Shown here piece after piece: positions 6,819-14,564 of a stretch of DNA of 37,480 nucleotides. The notes under the pieces are model-generated. The model was not told where the DNA came from, did not search any database, and saw only the letters and a list, made by a program, of their open reading frames with translations. Where the stretch lies: NCBI GenBank assembly GCA_900542505.1, contig UQNV01000020.1:1-37480 (forward strand), given 5' to 3'. The position numbers and the translations under genes were made by a program. Source of the DNA: an uncultured Alistipes sp. Its GTDB lineage: Bacteria; Bacteroidota; Bacteroidia; Bacteroidales; Rikenellaceae. Positions within the stretch are counted from its first letter, which is position 1; every line of letters starts with the position of its first letter.

Positions 6819-8771
6819 TTAGAACATCTTGACGAAGACCTCGATGGCCTGATACTCGGCCATGCCCAGCTGGTCGTAGAGGTGCGCCGTGTGCTGCGTA
6901 CGCTCTTCAGCCCGCTGCCAGAATTCGCGGGAGTCGCTGCCCGGGAAGGGTACGATGTCCTTCTGCGAGAGGTGGCGGTAGATGGCATGACGCTTCTTGA
7001 TGAGCTCGTCGGGCGACAGAGGCACGGCCATGTCAACCATACCGAGGTCCCACTCCATCCAGGCGCCCCGATAGAGCCACAGATGGCAATCTTTGAGCCA
7101 ATCGTCATCCTTGACCACCTCCAATGCGCCCAAAACAGCCTCCATACAGGTGCGGTGCGTTCCGTGCGGGTCGGCAAGGTCGCCGGCGGCGTAAATCTGG
7201 TGAGGCTTGATTTCACGCAGCAGCTTGACGATGATGTCGATATCCTTCTCGGTGAGCTGTCCCTTCTTGATACCGCCCGTCTCGTAGAACGGCAGGTTGA
7301 GGAAGTGGGCGTTGGTGTCGGGATTCAGGCCGAACGAGCGAACGGCGGCACGAGCCTCGGCGCGGCGAATCGAGCCCTTCAGGTCGAGCAGCGCGCGCGG
7401 TTCGGGTTCGCCCTTCTTCTTGCCGGCGATGATGCGCTTCACCTCGTCGTAGTGGTCGGCATAGCCCAGTTCGCGCGAAGTGTCGATATTCTGGACAACC
7501 ACATCGTCGTGAACGGCTACGTTGCCCGACGTCTCGTAGGCAACGTGTACGTCGTGGCCCTGCTGTACAAGGCGGATGAACGTACCGCCCATCGAAATCA
7601 CGTCGTCGTCGGGGTGGGGCGAGAAGATGACCACGCGCTTGGGGAAGGGCTTCGACGAAACGGGACGCGTCGAGTCGTCGGCGTTGGGCTTGCCGCCGGG
7701 CCATCCGGTGATGGTGTGCTGCAGGTCGTTGAAGACGTCGATGTTGATTTGGTCGTAGGAGCGTCCCTGCTCGAGCAGTTCGCCCAGTGAGTTCTCGATG
7801 TAATCCTTGTAGGTGAGCTTCAGAATCGGCTTGTTGACCACACCGCAGAGCCATACGACGGCCTTGCGGACGAATTTCGGCGTCCAGTTGCAGGGGCCGA
7901 CCTTCCACGGGGTCTGCTCGCGGGTGAGCTGATGGGCTGCGTTCTCGTCGATGACCACCTCGATATCGGGGTGGGCCTGCAGGTTCGAGGCGGGAAGCAT
8001 CGGCGTGATTTCGCCCTCGACTACCTTCTGGATGACCTCGGCCTTGTCCTCGCCCCAGGCCATAAGGATGATTTTCTTGGCGCGCATGATGGTGCCGATA
8101 CCCATCGTGATGGCCATCTTGGGCGTGTTCTCCAGACCGTAGAAGGCGCTCGACTGCACCTTGCGCGTGTCGTAGTTGAGCTGTACCAGGCGCGTGCGCG
8201 ACTTGGCATAGGCGCCCGGCTCGTTGAAGCCGATTTGTCCGTTCTCGCCCACGCCGATAATCATCAGGTCGATGTGGCGGGCCGCATTGTCGTACGAGGA
8301 GCAGTATTCCGATACCTTGTCTTCGGAAATCGTGCCGTCGGGGATGTGGATATTCTCGGGCAGGATGTCGATGTGGTTGAGGAAATCTTCGTGGATGCGG
8401 AAGTTGCGGCTCTGCTGCTCGGTCGACTTGATGGGGTAGAACTCGTCGAGGCTGTAGACGGCTACGTTGCGGAAGCTGACCTCACCCTCCTGGTGACGCT
8501 TCACCAGTTCGTGGTAGAGGCCCAGCGGCGTGCGGCCGGTGGTCAGACCCAGCACGAACGGCGTGTTCTCGTCATAGACCTCGTTCGAGCAGTGGCTCTC
8601 GTTGTGGTTGCGAATCATCTTCACGATGACGTCGGCGACATACTGCACACCCAGATATTCGTTCTCGTAGACCGAGGTGCGAATCTTCTCGTAGCGATGG
8701 ATGATGTCGCGGGGGGCGGAGCTTTCGATAAGTCCGCCGTCCTTCGGAAGTGAATACTTGCTGTTGTTCAT
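6819..8771 (-). CDS. fusion protein: NagB-like domain plus PIG-L/LmbE deacetylase domain
   Basis: A 650-residue two-domain protein. Residues 20-290 are a glucosamine-6-phosphate deaminase/isomerase fold (LTTGRTPLGLY at 76-86, Asp109 in YSLDEF, Glu184 in FNEP). The loop that carries the catalytic His in NagB reads GENGQ at 175-179, so His is replaced by Gln. Residues 375-650 are a PIG-L/LmbE-type zinc deacetylase: HPDDD at 386-390 and DPHGTH at 534-539 supply the usual metal ligands. PIG-L enzymes remove acetyl from GlcNAc-type substrates. A deacetylase joined to an altered deaminase fold, beside an intact nagB and with no nagA in the window, suggests that it makes glucosamine phosphates for nagB, with the N-terminal domain binding substrate or regulating. 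This is inference. Similar fusions exist in other Bacteroidota and are usually annotated simply as deaminase. Confidence 0.92.
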   Translation of the reverse strand: MNNSKYSLPKDGGLIESSAPRDIIHRYEKIRTSVYENEYLGVQYVADVIVKMIRNHNESHCSNEVYDENTPFVLGLTTGRTPLGLYHELVKRHQEGEVSFRNVAVYSLDEFYPIKSTEQQSRNFRIHEDFLNHIDILPENIHIPDGTISEDKVSEYCSSYDNAARHIDLMIIGVGENGQIGFNEPGAYAKSRTRLVQLNYDTRKVQSSAFYGLENTPKMAITMGIGTIMRAKKIILMAWGEDKAEVIQKVVEGEITPMLPASNLQAHPDIEVVIDENAAHQLTREQTPWKVGPCNWTPKFVRKAVVWLCGVVNKPILKLTYKDYIENSLGELLEQGRSYDQINIDVFNDLQHTITGWPGGKPNADDSTRPVSSKPFPKRVVIFSPHPDDDVISMGGTFIRLVQQGHDVHVAYETSGNVAVHDDVVVQNIDTSRELGYADHYDEVKRIIAGKKKGEPEPRALLDLKGSIRRAEARAAVRSFGLNPDTNAHFLNLPFYETGGIKKGQLTEKDIDIIVKLLREIKPHQIYAAGDLADPHGTHRTCMEAVLGALEVVKDDDWLKDCHLWLYRGAWMEWDLGMVDMAVPLSPDELIKKRHAIYRHLSQKDIVPFPGSDSREFWQRAEERTQHTAHLYDQLGMAEYQAIEVFVKMF

Positions 8772-8790
8772 GGTGGTAATTATTTAGTAA

Positions 8791-9432
8791 CTATTCGTCG
8801 AATTCGATGTCCGCAAAGAAGCGGGGGAGGTGGAAGTCGGGTTTGTGGTTCTCAATCGGCTTCCACGAGAGGAAGTGCGGGTGCGAGAGCTCGTCGCCGC
8901 ACTTGTAGAGGTTGGCCGTCGCCCGCACGCCGCACCATGAGTGCACGTTGTGGCGGAAGAGCACGTCGGCCGGGATGGCCAGCACCGTCGACCAGCGGTT
9001 GTCGCCCTCGCGTTCGGCGAAGGTTTCGCGGCCGAGCGAGGGGTAGCGTTCGATGCGGCCGAGGATGTCGGGCGTGGCATGGGTCGGATGTTCGCGCTCC
9101 TTGCGGAAGGCGAGCAGCAGGCGTCCCGTGCAGGTCGTCTCGAAGTTGTAGTAGCCCGTATCGTCGAGCGCGAGGAAGAATTCCACGCACGAATCGGTCC
9201 AGACACGGCCGTTGTCCTCCGTCACTTCGCCCTTGGTGTAGCGCTCCGCAACGTCGAAGCGCAGCCAGAGCCTGTCGCCCGTATGGAACATGCGGAACGT
9301 GACTTCGGGCCTGTAGGGATACTCTTCGGGCCAGTTGCAGCACGCTATCGGCTGCGGCTCGATGCCGTCGAAGGCGGCCTCCATGGCTCGGGAGTCCGTC
9401 GCATCAAATGGTTTGAGGTGCTTTATCTTCAT
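8791..9432 (-). CDS. CBM9-like carbohydrate-binding protein, probably cytoplasmic
   Basis: A 213-residue protein resembling the family 9 carbohydrate-binding module-like group. The hallmark strand VWTDSCVEFFLALDD is at 78-91, preceded by VTFRMFHTGDRLWLRFDV, and aromatic residues are plentiful. There is no signal peptide or lipobox, which is odd for a module normally seen on secreted xylanases, so it probably binds or senses a sugar inside the cell. Its start is one base from the stop of the NahK-like kinase gene and its stop is 19 bases before the NagB/PIG-L fusion, so the three are tightly co-transcribed. The ligand is unknown; an N-acetylhexosamine derivative is the contextual guess. Confidence 0.8.
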   Translation of the reverse strand: MKIKHLKPFDATDSRAMEAAFDGIEPQPIACCNWPEEYPYRPEVTFRMFHTGDRLWLRFDVAERYTKGEVTEDNGRVWTDSCVEFFLALDDTGYYNFETTCTGRLLLAFRKEREHPTHATPDILGRIERYPSLGRETFAEREGDNRWSTVLAIPADVLFRHNVHSWCGVRATANLYKCGDELSHPHFLSWKPIENHKPDFHLPRFFADIEFDE

Positions 9433-9433
9433 C

Positions 9434-10534
9434 TTATCGGTTGTATTTTGCGTTCAGTTCCCGTACCGCTTCGCACATGGCGCCGTACTGCTCCTCCATG
9501 CTGCGGAGCAGGCGGTACTGGGCGCGCGTGCGGACCAGGTTGTGGTCGGCGCTGCGGATTTTGTAGTAGGTGTCTCCGTCGAGGTAGTCCATCAGGAAGC
9601 GGAGCACCTGCTCATAGGTGATATAACGGGCCGAGAAGGCCAGATATGCTCTCTCCGCCTCGGAAAGTTCGCGGGCATGCTGCGACAGATAGCCGTCCGT
9701 ATAGGCCGTGAAGAACTCCATCGACATCCCGACGCGTGCGAGGTCGCGGTCGTCCTCGGCGCCCGTGTTGGCGTAGGTGCGTATGGCGTCGCCGAAGTCG
9801 TTGAGCGACGTGGAATTCATCACCGTGTCGAGGTCGATGACGCAGAGCACGTTGCCTCGCCGGTCGAAGAGGAAATTGCTGATTTTCGTATCGTTGTGCG
9901 TTACATGGCGGGGAATGACTCCCTCCTCGACCAATCGCCAGAAGGCAAGCATCTCGTCGCGCCGGGCTTCAATCCATCCGATTTCCTCGGCTGCTTCGCG
10001 GCAGCGGCCCGCTGCATCGAGCGAGAGCGTCCGGTCCCATTGCGCAAAGCGGTGGCGGATGTCGTGGAAGCCGGGGATGGTCTCGGCCAGAGGCTCGTCG
10101 AAGTCGGCCAGCTGCGACTGGAAATGCCCGATGCCGATGCCGCCCATGCGGGCCAGCGCGGGCGAATCGGCCCGGTCGTAGGTGACCGTATCGTCGATGA
10201 AGAGCGTCGCGGCCCAATGCTCGCCCCCTTCATCGCGGTGGCAGAGCCGGCCCGTACGCGTCGGGATGACGCGCATCACTTCGCGGTCGGGGTCGCCGCC
10301 TGCGGCAATCACCTTGCGGCGGATATGCTCGGTGACCTTGCGGATGTTCTCCATCATGGCCGGTACGTCCTTGAAGATGTTGCCGTTCTTGCGCTGGAGG
10401 ATGTAATCCGGGGCGCTGCCTACCGTGTGGATACGGTAGGTGTCGTTGATGAAGCCCTCGCCGACGGGTGTGATGTCGAGGATTTCACCTTCCAGTGCGA
10501 ATTGCGACGCAATTGATACGAGTCTGTCGTTCAT
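9434..10534 (-). CDS. APH-fold sugar kinase, NahK-like (putative N-acetylhexosamine 1-kinase)
   Basis: A 366-residue aminoglycoside phosphotransferase-fold kinase. The catalytic loop HNDTKISNFLFD (213-224, Asp215 as base, Asn220 for metal) and the metal-binding IDLDT (233-237) are visible, and PVGEGFINDTY near 23-33 serves as nucleotide loop. Relatives include bifidobacterial NahK, which phosphorylates GlcNAc and GalNAc at C1. Homologues have been misannotated as mucin-desulfating sulfatases. Position at the head of a run with a CBM9-like protein, a NagB/PIG-L fusion and nagB supports an amino sugar as substrate. No consensus promoter is visible in the 280 bases upstream, so transcription may come from the small gene or from manA. 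Confidence 0.82.
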   Translation of the reverse strand: MNDRLVSIASQFALEGEILDITPVGEGFINDTYRIHTVGSAPDYILQRKNGNIFKDVPAMMENIRKVTEHIRRKVIAAGGDPDREVMRVIPTRTGRLCHRDEGGEHWAATLFIDDTVTYDRADSPALARMGGIGIGHFQSQLADFDEPLAETIPGFHDIRHRFAQWDRTLSLDAAGRCREAAEEIGWIEARRDEMLAFWRLVEEGVIPRHVTHNDTKISNFLFDRRGNVLCVIDLDTVMNSTSLNDFGDAIRTYANTGAEDDRDLARVGMSMEFFTAYTDGYLSQHARELSEAERAYLAFSARYITYEQVLRFLMDYLDGDTYYKIRSADHNLVRTRAQYRLLRSMEEQYGAMCEAVRELNAKYNR

Positions 10535-10812
10535 ACGTTCTGTCTTTTTTCAACCGGGGCAGGCGGCCCGGCGGCCGCTGCTCCGGATGGCTGGATTTCG
10601 GACCCGGAGCCCGGCAGTCGCTGCTCCGGAGGGCCGGTTTCGGACCGAGGCCCGGCGGCCATCTGCGCGGGGCAGCCGTTAGCACAGGCGGCCTGCCCGT
10701 GCCCTTGTGTCCGCCGCATACCCCTTTCTCCCTTCTTTCCTGGGGTTGCCCGGGCTGGAGGGGCGGCTGCCTCTTCCTGCTCCGGGCGGGGAGTACCCGG
10801 GCATACATGCGA
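10535..10812. other. GC-rich gap with imperfect tandem repeat, no gene seen
   Basis: No plausible coding region or TAnnTTTG promoter was found on either strand. The stretch is unusually GC-rich and contains the tandem repeat listed separately. It lies between the terminator of the small gene (to 10812) and the NahK-like gene. Confidence 0.6.
10566..10660. repeat. imperfect direct tandem repeat, 43/41-base units, about 2.2 copies
   Basis: Unit 1 is 10566-10608, unit 2 is 10609-10649, and a third unit is begun at 10650-10660. Each starts GCCCGGC, has CGCTGCTCCGGA in the middle and TTTCGGACC near the end. The repeat is intergenic, just upstream of the NahK-like gene. Confidence 0.85.
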
Positions 10813-10857
10813 AAAATCAGCCCGGCACCTCCTTCAGTGGAGGACGAGCTGATTGTA
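10812..10857 (-). terminator. terminator of the small gene (and of manA read-through)
   Basis: On the minus strand AATCAGC and a central CCTCC pair with GGAGG and GCTGATT, giving a two-part stem that ends in TTTTT. The hairpin begins inside the last codons of the small gene and overlaps its TGA stop at 10836-10834. Confidence 0.85.
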
Positions 10858-11028
10858 ACGCTTTTCGACGCCGGACAGGCCGGGGAAAGGGGTTGCAATC
10901 CTGCCATCGACCGCTGCGGCAACCTGCATCGGGCTCACGCCCGAAGCTGCGGATGCGCACTGTTCCGCGGTGCGGAAGACCTTCGAGCAATACTTTGCAC
11001 AAAGGCGGATGGCAAGTCTACCTTTCAT
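10834..11028 (-). CDS. small protein of unknown function, 64 residues
   Basis: I do not recognise this protein. It starts MKGRLAIRLCAKYC and ends EKRYNQLVLH, with three Cys in the first 24 residues (Cys10, Cys14, Cys24). No signal peptide or membrane segment is apparent. It is accepted as a gene because three signals fit together. A near-perfect promoter lies about 25 bases upstream, with AAAGGG a short way before the ATG. The reading frame uses ordinary codons. A T-tailed terminator begins at the stop codon. The middle part (GVSPMQVAAAVDGRIATPFPGL) could be a small helix-turn-helix-like element, but this is weak. It sits between manA and the NahK-like gene on the same strand. Confidence 0.7.
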   Translation of the reverse strand: MKGRLAIRLCAKYCSKVFRTAEQCASAASGVSPMQVAAAVDGRIATPFPGLSGVEKRYNQLVLH

Positions 11029-11053
11029 GGTTTGAACCCTTTGTTTCGGACTC

Positions 11054-11085
11054 TAAAGGTAGCTTTTTTTCGGCACTTTACCAAA
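11054..11085 (-). promoter_or_regulatory. promoter of the small gene
   Basis: On the minus strand TTTG (11085-11082), then exactly 20 bases, then TACCTTTA (11061-11054), one base from the TAnnTTTG consensus. The -33 element is only 16 bases past the manA stop, so manA has no terminator of its own. Confidence 0.78.
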
Positions 11086-11100
11086 TAAAGAACCGTGGTT

Positions 11101-12072
11101 TTATGCTATCCAGCTGGTCAGGAATTTGAGCGTTCCCTCGGGTGCGACGCGCAGCGAGCGGGTCGTGGCCGGGAGCAGGAGCGTTTCGCCCTGATGAACC
11201 TCAAGCCTGTTGCCTTCGTTGTCCTCGATCGTGCCCTTGCCTTCGACGCAGATGAAGACCACGAACGAGTCGAGCGACGCGAAATCGAACGTCTTCTCCT
11301 CGTTCAGCTCGCAGAGCGACGTGGTGAAGTAGGGGCACGAAACAAGCACCGTAAGTTCGTTGGCGGCAGCCGTATAGTGCGTGCGGTAGTCGGGCAGCAC
11401 GGTGTAGTCGATGGCACCCTTGGCCAGCTCGGTGTGCAGCTCGCGGGGTTTGCCGTCGGCACCCTTGCGGTTGAAGTCGTAGATGCGGTAGGTGATGTCC
11501 GACGTCTGCTGGATTTCGGCGATGAACGAGCCTGCGCCGATGCTGTGCACGCGGCCGGCCGGCAGGAAGAAGAGGTCGCCCGGATGGATTTCGTAATCCT
11601 TCAGGATGTCGGTGATGGTGTTGTCCTCGACGCTGGCCTCATACTCTGCGGGGGTCACCTGCTTGGCGAAGCCCGAACGGAGGTGTGCACCCTTGTCGGC
11701 GTCGACCACATACCACATCTCGGTCTTGCCCTTCGAGCGGTGGCGCTCCCAGGCCAGCTCGTCGTTGGGATGGACCTGAATCGAGAGGTCCTGACGCGCG
11801 TCGATGAACTTGATGAGCAGCGGGAACTCGTTGCCGAAGCGCTCGTAGTTGGCCTTGCCGAGCAGACGCTCCTTTTCGTTTGCGAGCAGCTCGGGCAGGG
11901 TGGTGCCGGCCAGCGGGCCGTTGGCAACGACCGATTCGTTGCCCTTGACACCCGAAAGCTCCCAACTTTCGCCGACCTGTTTCTGGTCGGATTCAATCTG
12001 TTTGTAGGGAATTATCTTCTCGCCGCCCCAGAGTACGGTCTTGAGAATGGGTCTGAATTTGAACGGATACAT
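11101..12072 (-). CDS. manA: mannose-6-phosphate isomerase, class I (cupin)
   Basis: Interconverts mannose-6-phosphate and fructose-6-phosphate, linking mannose use or GDP-mannose synthesis to glycolysis. It is the short (323-residue) bacterial form of the class I cupin enzyme. The zinc ligands are visible: Gln99 and His101 in SIQVHPND, Glu118 in KTEMWYV, and His176 in LPAGRVHSIG. The opening PILKTVLWGGEKI is typical. It starts 25 bases after the ROK kinase stop, so both belong to one minus-strand unit. Confidence 0.96.
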   Translation of the reverse strand: MYPFKFRPILKTVLWGGEKIIPYKQIESDQKQVGESWELSGVKGNESVVANGPLAGTTLPELLANEKERLLGKANYERFGNEFPLLIKFIDARQDLSIQVHPNDELAWERHRSKGKTEMWYVVDADKGAHLRSGFAKQVTPAEYEASVEDNTITDILKDYEIHPGDLFFLPAGRVHSIGAGSFIAEIQQTSDITYRIYDFNRKGADGKPRELHTELAKGAIDYTVLPDYRTHYTAAANELTVLVSCPYFTTSLCELNEEKTFDFASLDSFVVFICVEGKGTIEDNEGNRLEVHQGETLLLPATTRSLRVAPEGTLKFLTSWIA

Positions 12073-12097
12073 GGTTTTCTCCTATTAGGTTGTTCTG

Positions 12098-13210
12098 CTA
12101 TTGTTCGTTTTTGGTGTCCAGCTGGTGGAGGGCATAGGCGTAGGCGCCGACCGAGATGGCCTGGCTTGCGCCCATCTTCGAAATCATCACGCCGATGCGC
12201 TTCATCGGGTCGTAGGCTACATAGCGGTCCGTGCCGTAGACCTTCAGCGGGCGCTGGTTGCCCTTGGCGAAGGCCTTGAACTCCTCCTCGTTGTCCAGGT
12301 CGAAGACCTCCATCTGGACCCGGTTGAGCGTATCGCCCGAGAGGGTGTGTATTTTGCCGCGCAGCTCCTTCAGCAGGCTCGGCATGATGTACTTGCGGGC
12401 TGCGGTGATGCCGCCGCCGATGACGATGATGCCGTCGATGAGCGTAACGGCCGTCGCCATGGCGTCGCCGGCAATTTCGCCCAGTTCGGCGAAGGCCTTC
12501 TTGGCCGCCTCGACATCGCCCGGACGTTTCCCGTCGGCGATTTCGCAGATGTCCTTCGGCTCGAAGTTGTGGTTCACGTCGCCCGAAGCCTCGCCGTAGA
12601 CACGCTTGACGGCGCGTACGGCCACGCCCTCCTCGACGATGATGTCGGGCATCTTCTTGTGGCGCAGGCAGAAGGTCTCCACGCAGGAGTTGTCACCCGC
12701 ATGGAGCCGATTGCCTTCGGTGACGATGCCGATGCCGAATCCCGTGCCGAACGTGTAGCCGATGAGGTTGCGGTACTGCTTCGAGCTGCCGAGCGCTTCG
12801 AGTTTGGCATTGACCTCGGGAAGGGCTCCGCCGAGTGCCTCGCCGTAGGCGAACAGGTCACCGTCGTTGTTGATGAAGACCGGAATGCCGAACGTGTATT
12901 CGAGGAAGGGACCCAGCGCCACGCCGTCGCGGAACGAGGGGAAGTTGGGCAGATAGCCTCCGATTACGCCGTTGCGGTAGTCGGCCGGGCCGGGGAACGC
13001 GAAGCTGATGGCTACGGGCTTGGTCTCCAGTTTGGCGATGATGGCACGGAAGCCTTCGACCATCGTGGAGAGACAACGGTCGAGGTCCTGGGCATTCGAC
13101 GGCATCGTGATGGGTTCGACGATGAATTTGTTGGCCTGCATGGCGCCGAAGACGAAATTCGTGCCGCCTGCATCGAGGGTGATAACCACTCGGCTGTCGT
13201 ATCTGTACAT
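12098..13210 (-). CDS. ROK-family sugar kinase
   Basis: A 370-residue ROK protein with kinase features and no DNA-binding domain. The phosphate-binding loop TLDAGGTN is at 11-18, and the catalytic Asp is Asp116 in FINNDGDLFAYGE. The adenosine region GIIVIGGGIT is near the C-terminal third. The usual ROK zinc signature CxCGxxGCxE is missing; the matching place reads NSCVETFCLRHKKM. The start is set at the ATG at 13210, because the in-frame upstream extension to 13582 has no family similarity. As partner of manA it probably phosphorylates mannose, fructose or glucose; an N-acetylhexosamine is also possible. Confidence 0.88.
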   Translation of the reverse strand: MYRYDSRVVITLDAGGTNFVFGAMQANKFIVEPITMPSNAQDLDRCLSTMVEGFRAIIAKLETKPVAISFAFPGPADYRNGVIGGYLPNFPSFRDGVALGPFLEYTFGIPVFINNDGDLFAYGEALGGALPEVNAKLEALGSSKQYRNLIGYTFGTGFGIGIVTEGNRLHAGDNSCVETFCLRHKKMPDIIVEEGVAVRAVKRVYGEASGDVNHNFEPKDICEIADGKRPGDVEAAKKAFAELGEIAGDAMATAVTLIDGIIVIGGGITAARKYIMPSLLKELRGKIHTLSGDTLNRVQMEVFDLDNEEEFKAFAKGNQRPLKVYGTDRYVAYDPMKRIGVMISKMGASQAISVGAYAYALHQLDTKNEQ

Positions 13211-13475
13211 GCTGTTCAGGTTTGTTTTGTAGTCGTTTTTGGTCTTGCGGGCTTTTCCCCCGTACGCTGCACAGCCCGGCATTCCCCGCCGCGAAGGATG
13301 CGGCCGGAATGTCGGATTCGACGGACGGGAGCGAAGCGCTCGTATTTTTGCCGTTGGGCGCAACGAAGATAGTAAAAAAATACGAAACGGTCGAGCATTC
13401 GCCGAAAAAGTAGGACGGATTTGTGCGGAAGCTCCTCCGGATTGGTGTGAATGGCAGGATTTTGTTACCTTTGTG

Positions 13476-13483
13476 TTACTCGA
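13476..13483 (+). promoter_or_regulatory. -7 element upstream of the EEP-family gene
   Basis: TACCTTTG is a perfect -7 element 24 bases before the ATG at 13507. No clear -33 element is present. A second match, TATTTTTG at 13343-13350, could be an additional start. Confidence 0.7.
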
Positions 13484-13506
13484 ACAACCCGAAAAACAGA
13501 ACCGAT

Positions 13507-14427
13507 ATGAAACGATTGCTGCTGTGGATGCTGCTCTTGTGCGGCGGATTGCAAGCGATGGGTCAGCAGATGACCGTCGCATCGTTCAACGTGCGTTATC
13601 GCAACGACGGCGATGCGGCTGCCGGCAACGGCTGGGAGCGCCGCTGCCCCTATGTCTGCGGCCTTGTCGAATTCCAGGGATTCGACATCTTCGGAGCACA
13701 GGAGGTGCTCGACGACCAGTTGCACGACATGCTCGACCGACTGCCCGACTATAACTATATAGGTGTCGGCCGCGACGACGGTGCGACGAAGGGCGAATAT
13801 GCGCCGATTTTCTACCGCAAGGAGCGCTTCGAACTGCTCGATGAGGGCCATTTCTGGCTCTCGGAGGTTACCGACCGTCCCAACGTGGGGTGGGACGCTG
13901 CGCTGCCCCGCATCTGTACGTGGGGCTGTTTCCGCGACCGGACGAGTGGCCGTGTCTTCCACTTTTTCAACCTTCACATGGACCACGTGGGGGTGAAGGC
14001 CCGGGCCGAGAGCTGCCGTTTGGTGCTCGAGCGCATCCGCACGATGTGCGACCCGGGGGAGTGCTACTTCCTGACCGGTGACTTCAATGTCGACCAGACC
14101 GATGCGATGTATGCGCTGCTGGCCGAATCGGAGGCGTTGCGCGATGCCTACCGGGTGGCCGATATCCGTTACGCTCCCAACGGGACTTTCAACGATTTCG
14201 ATACGGAGGCGCTCACCGACAGCCGTATCGACCATGTTTTCGTTTCGCCGACGGTCGACGTCGTGGCCTATGGCGTGCTGACCGACACCTACCGCACTCC
14301 CGAGCAGGACAGCGACGAGGTGCTCCGTTCGGGGTCGTTCCCCAAGGAGGTCTCCTATCGCAGGTACCGGGCCCGTACGCCTTCGGACCACTTCCCCGTC
14401 GTGGTCAAGGTACGCCTCGGCGACTGA
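13507..14427 (+). CDS. secreted endonuclease/exonuclease/phosphatase-family protein
   Basis: A 306-residue metal-dependent hydrolase with a signal peptide (MKRLLLWMLLLCGGLQAMGQ) and no lipobox, so it is probably periplasmic or secreted. EEP-fold residues are in order: Asn28 in ASFNVRY, Glu66 in GAQEV, His157 and His160 in NLHMDHVG, Asp192 and Asn194 in TGDFNVD, then SRIDHVFV, and SDHFPV with the final catalytic His295. The family includes DNases, sphingomyelinases and lipid or inositol phosphatases, and the substrate cannot be chosen from sequence. The start at 13507 is preferred over 13423 because it gives an intact signal peptide and follows the promoter. Confidence 0.9.
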   Translation: MKRLLLWMLLLCGGLQAMGQQMTVASFNVRYRNDGDAAAGNGWERRCPYVCGLVEFQGFDIFGAQEVLDDQLHDMLDRLPDYNYIGVGRDDGATKGEYAPIFYRKERFELLDEGHFWLSEVTDRPNVGWDAALPRICTWGCFRDRTSGRVFHFFNLHMDHVGVKARAESCRLVLERIRTMCDPGECYFLTGDFNVDQTDAMYALLAESEALRDAYRVADIRYAPNGTFNDFDTEALTDSRIDHVFVSPTVDVVAYGVLTDTYRTPEQDSDEVLRSGSFPKEVSYRRYRARTPSDHFPVVVKVRLGD

Positions 14428-14506
14428 CCGGCACTGGGTCTGGTTCGGTAGACCGGCGCCGCCTGGCGCAGGCACCGGATTGCTCTCTGCTGCACAGGGC
14501 ATGCAA

Positions 14507-14541
14507 AATCCCCCGATACGTTTTCGATGTATCGGGGGATT
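14507..14541. terminator. bidirectional terminator between convergent genes
   Basis: AATCCCCCGATAC (14507-14519) pairs perfectly with GTATCGGGGGATT (14529-14541) across a 9-base loop. TTGGCTTTT follows on the plus strand and TTTTG on the minus strand, so it can end both the EEP-family gene and the fimbrial-like operon. Confidence 0.9.
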
Positions 14542-14564
14542 GGCTTTTCCCGCAGGGGCGGGTG

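Noticed and set aside
11018..11070. Possible plus-strand terminator (CTACCTTT with AAAGGTAG, then T7) ending a small RNA
   Set aside because: The stem has a 29-base loop, no plus-strand promoter or gene lies before it, and the same bases form the minus-strand promoter of the small gene.
10495..11088. 197-residue plus-strand open frame over the GC-rich gap
   Set aside because: Its product is low-complexity and it runs over the tandem repeat and opposite the better supported small gene and its promoter.
13211..13582. N-terminal extension of the ROK kinase
   Set aside because: The extra 124 residues are Arg/Ser-rich, match no family, and overlap the promoter of the EEP-family gene. The ATG at 13210 opens directly into the phosphate loop region.
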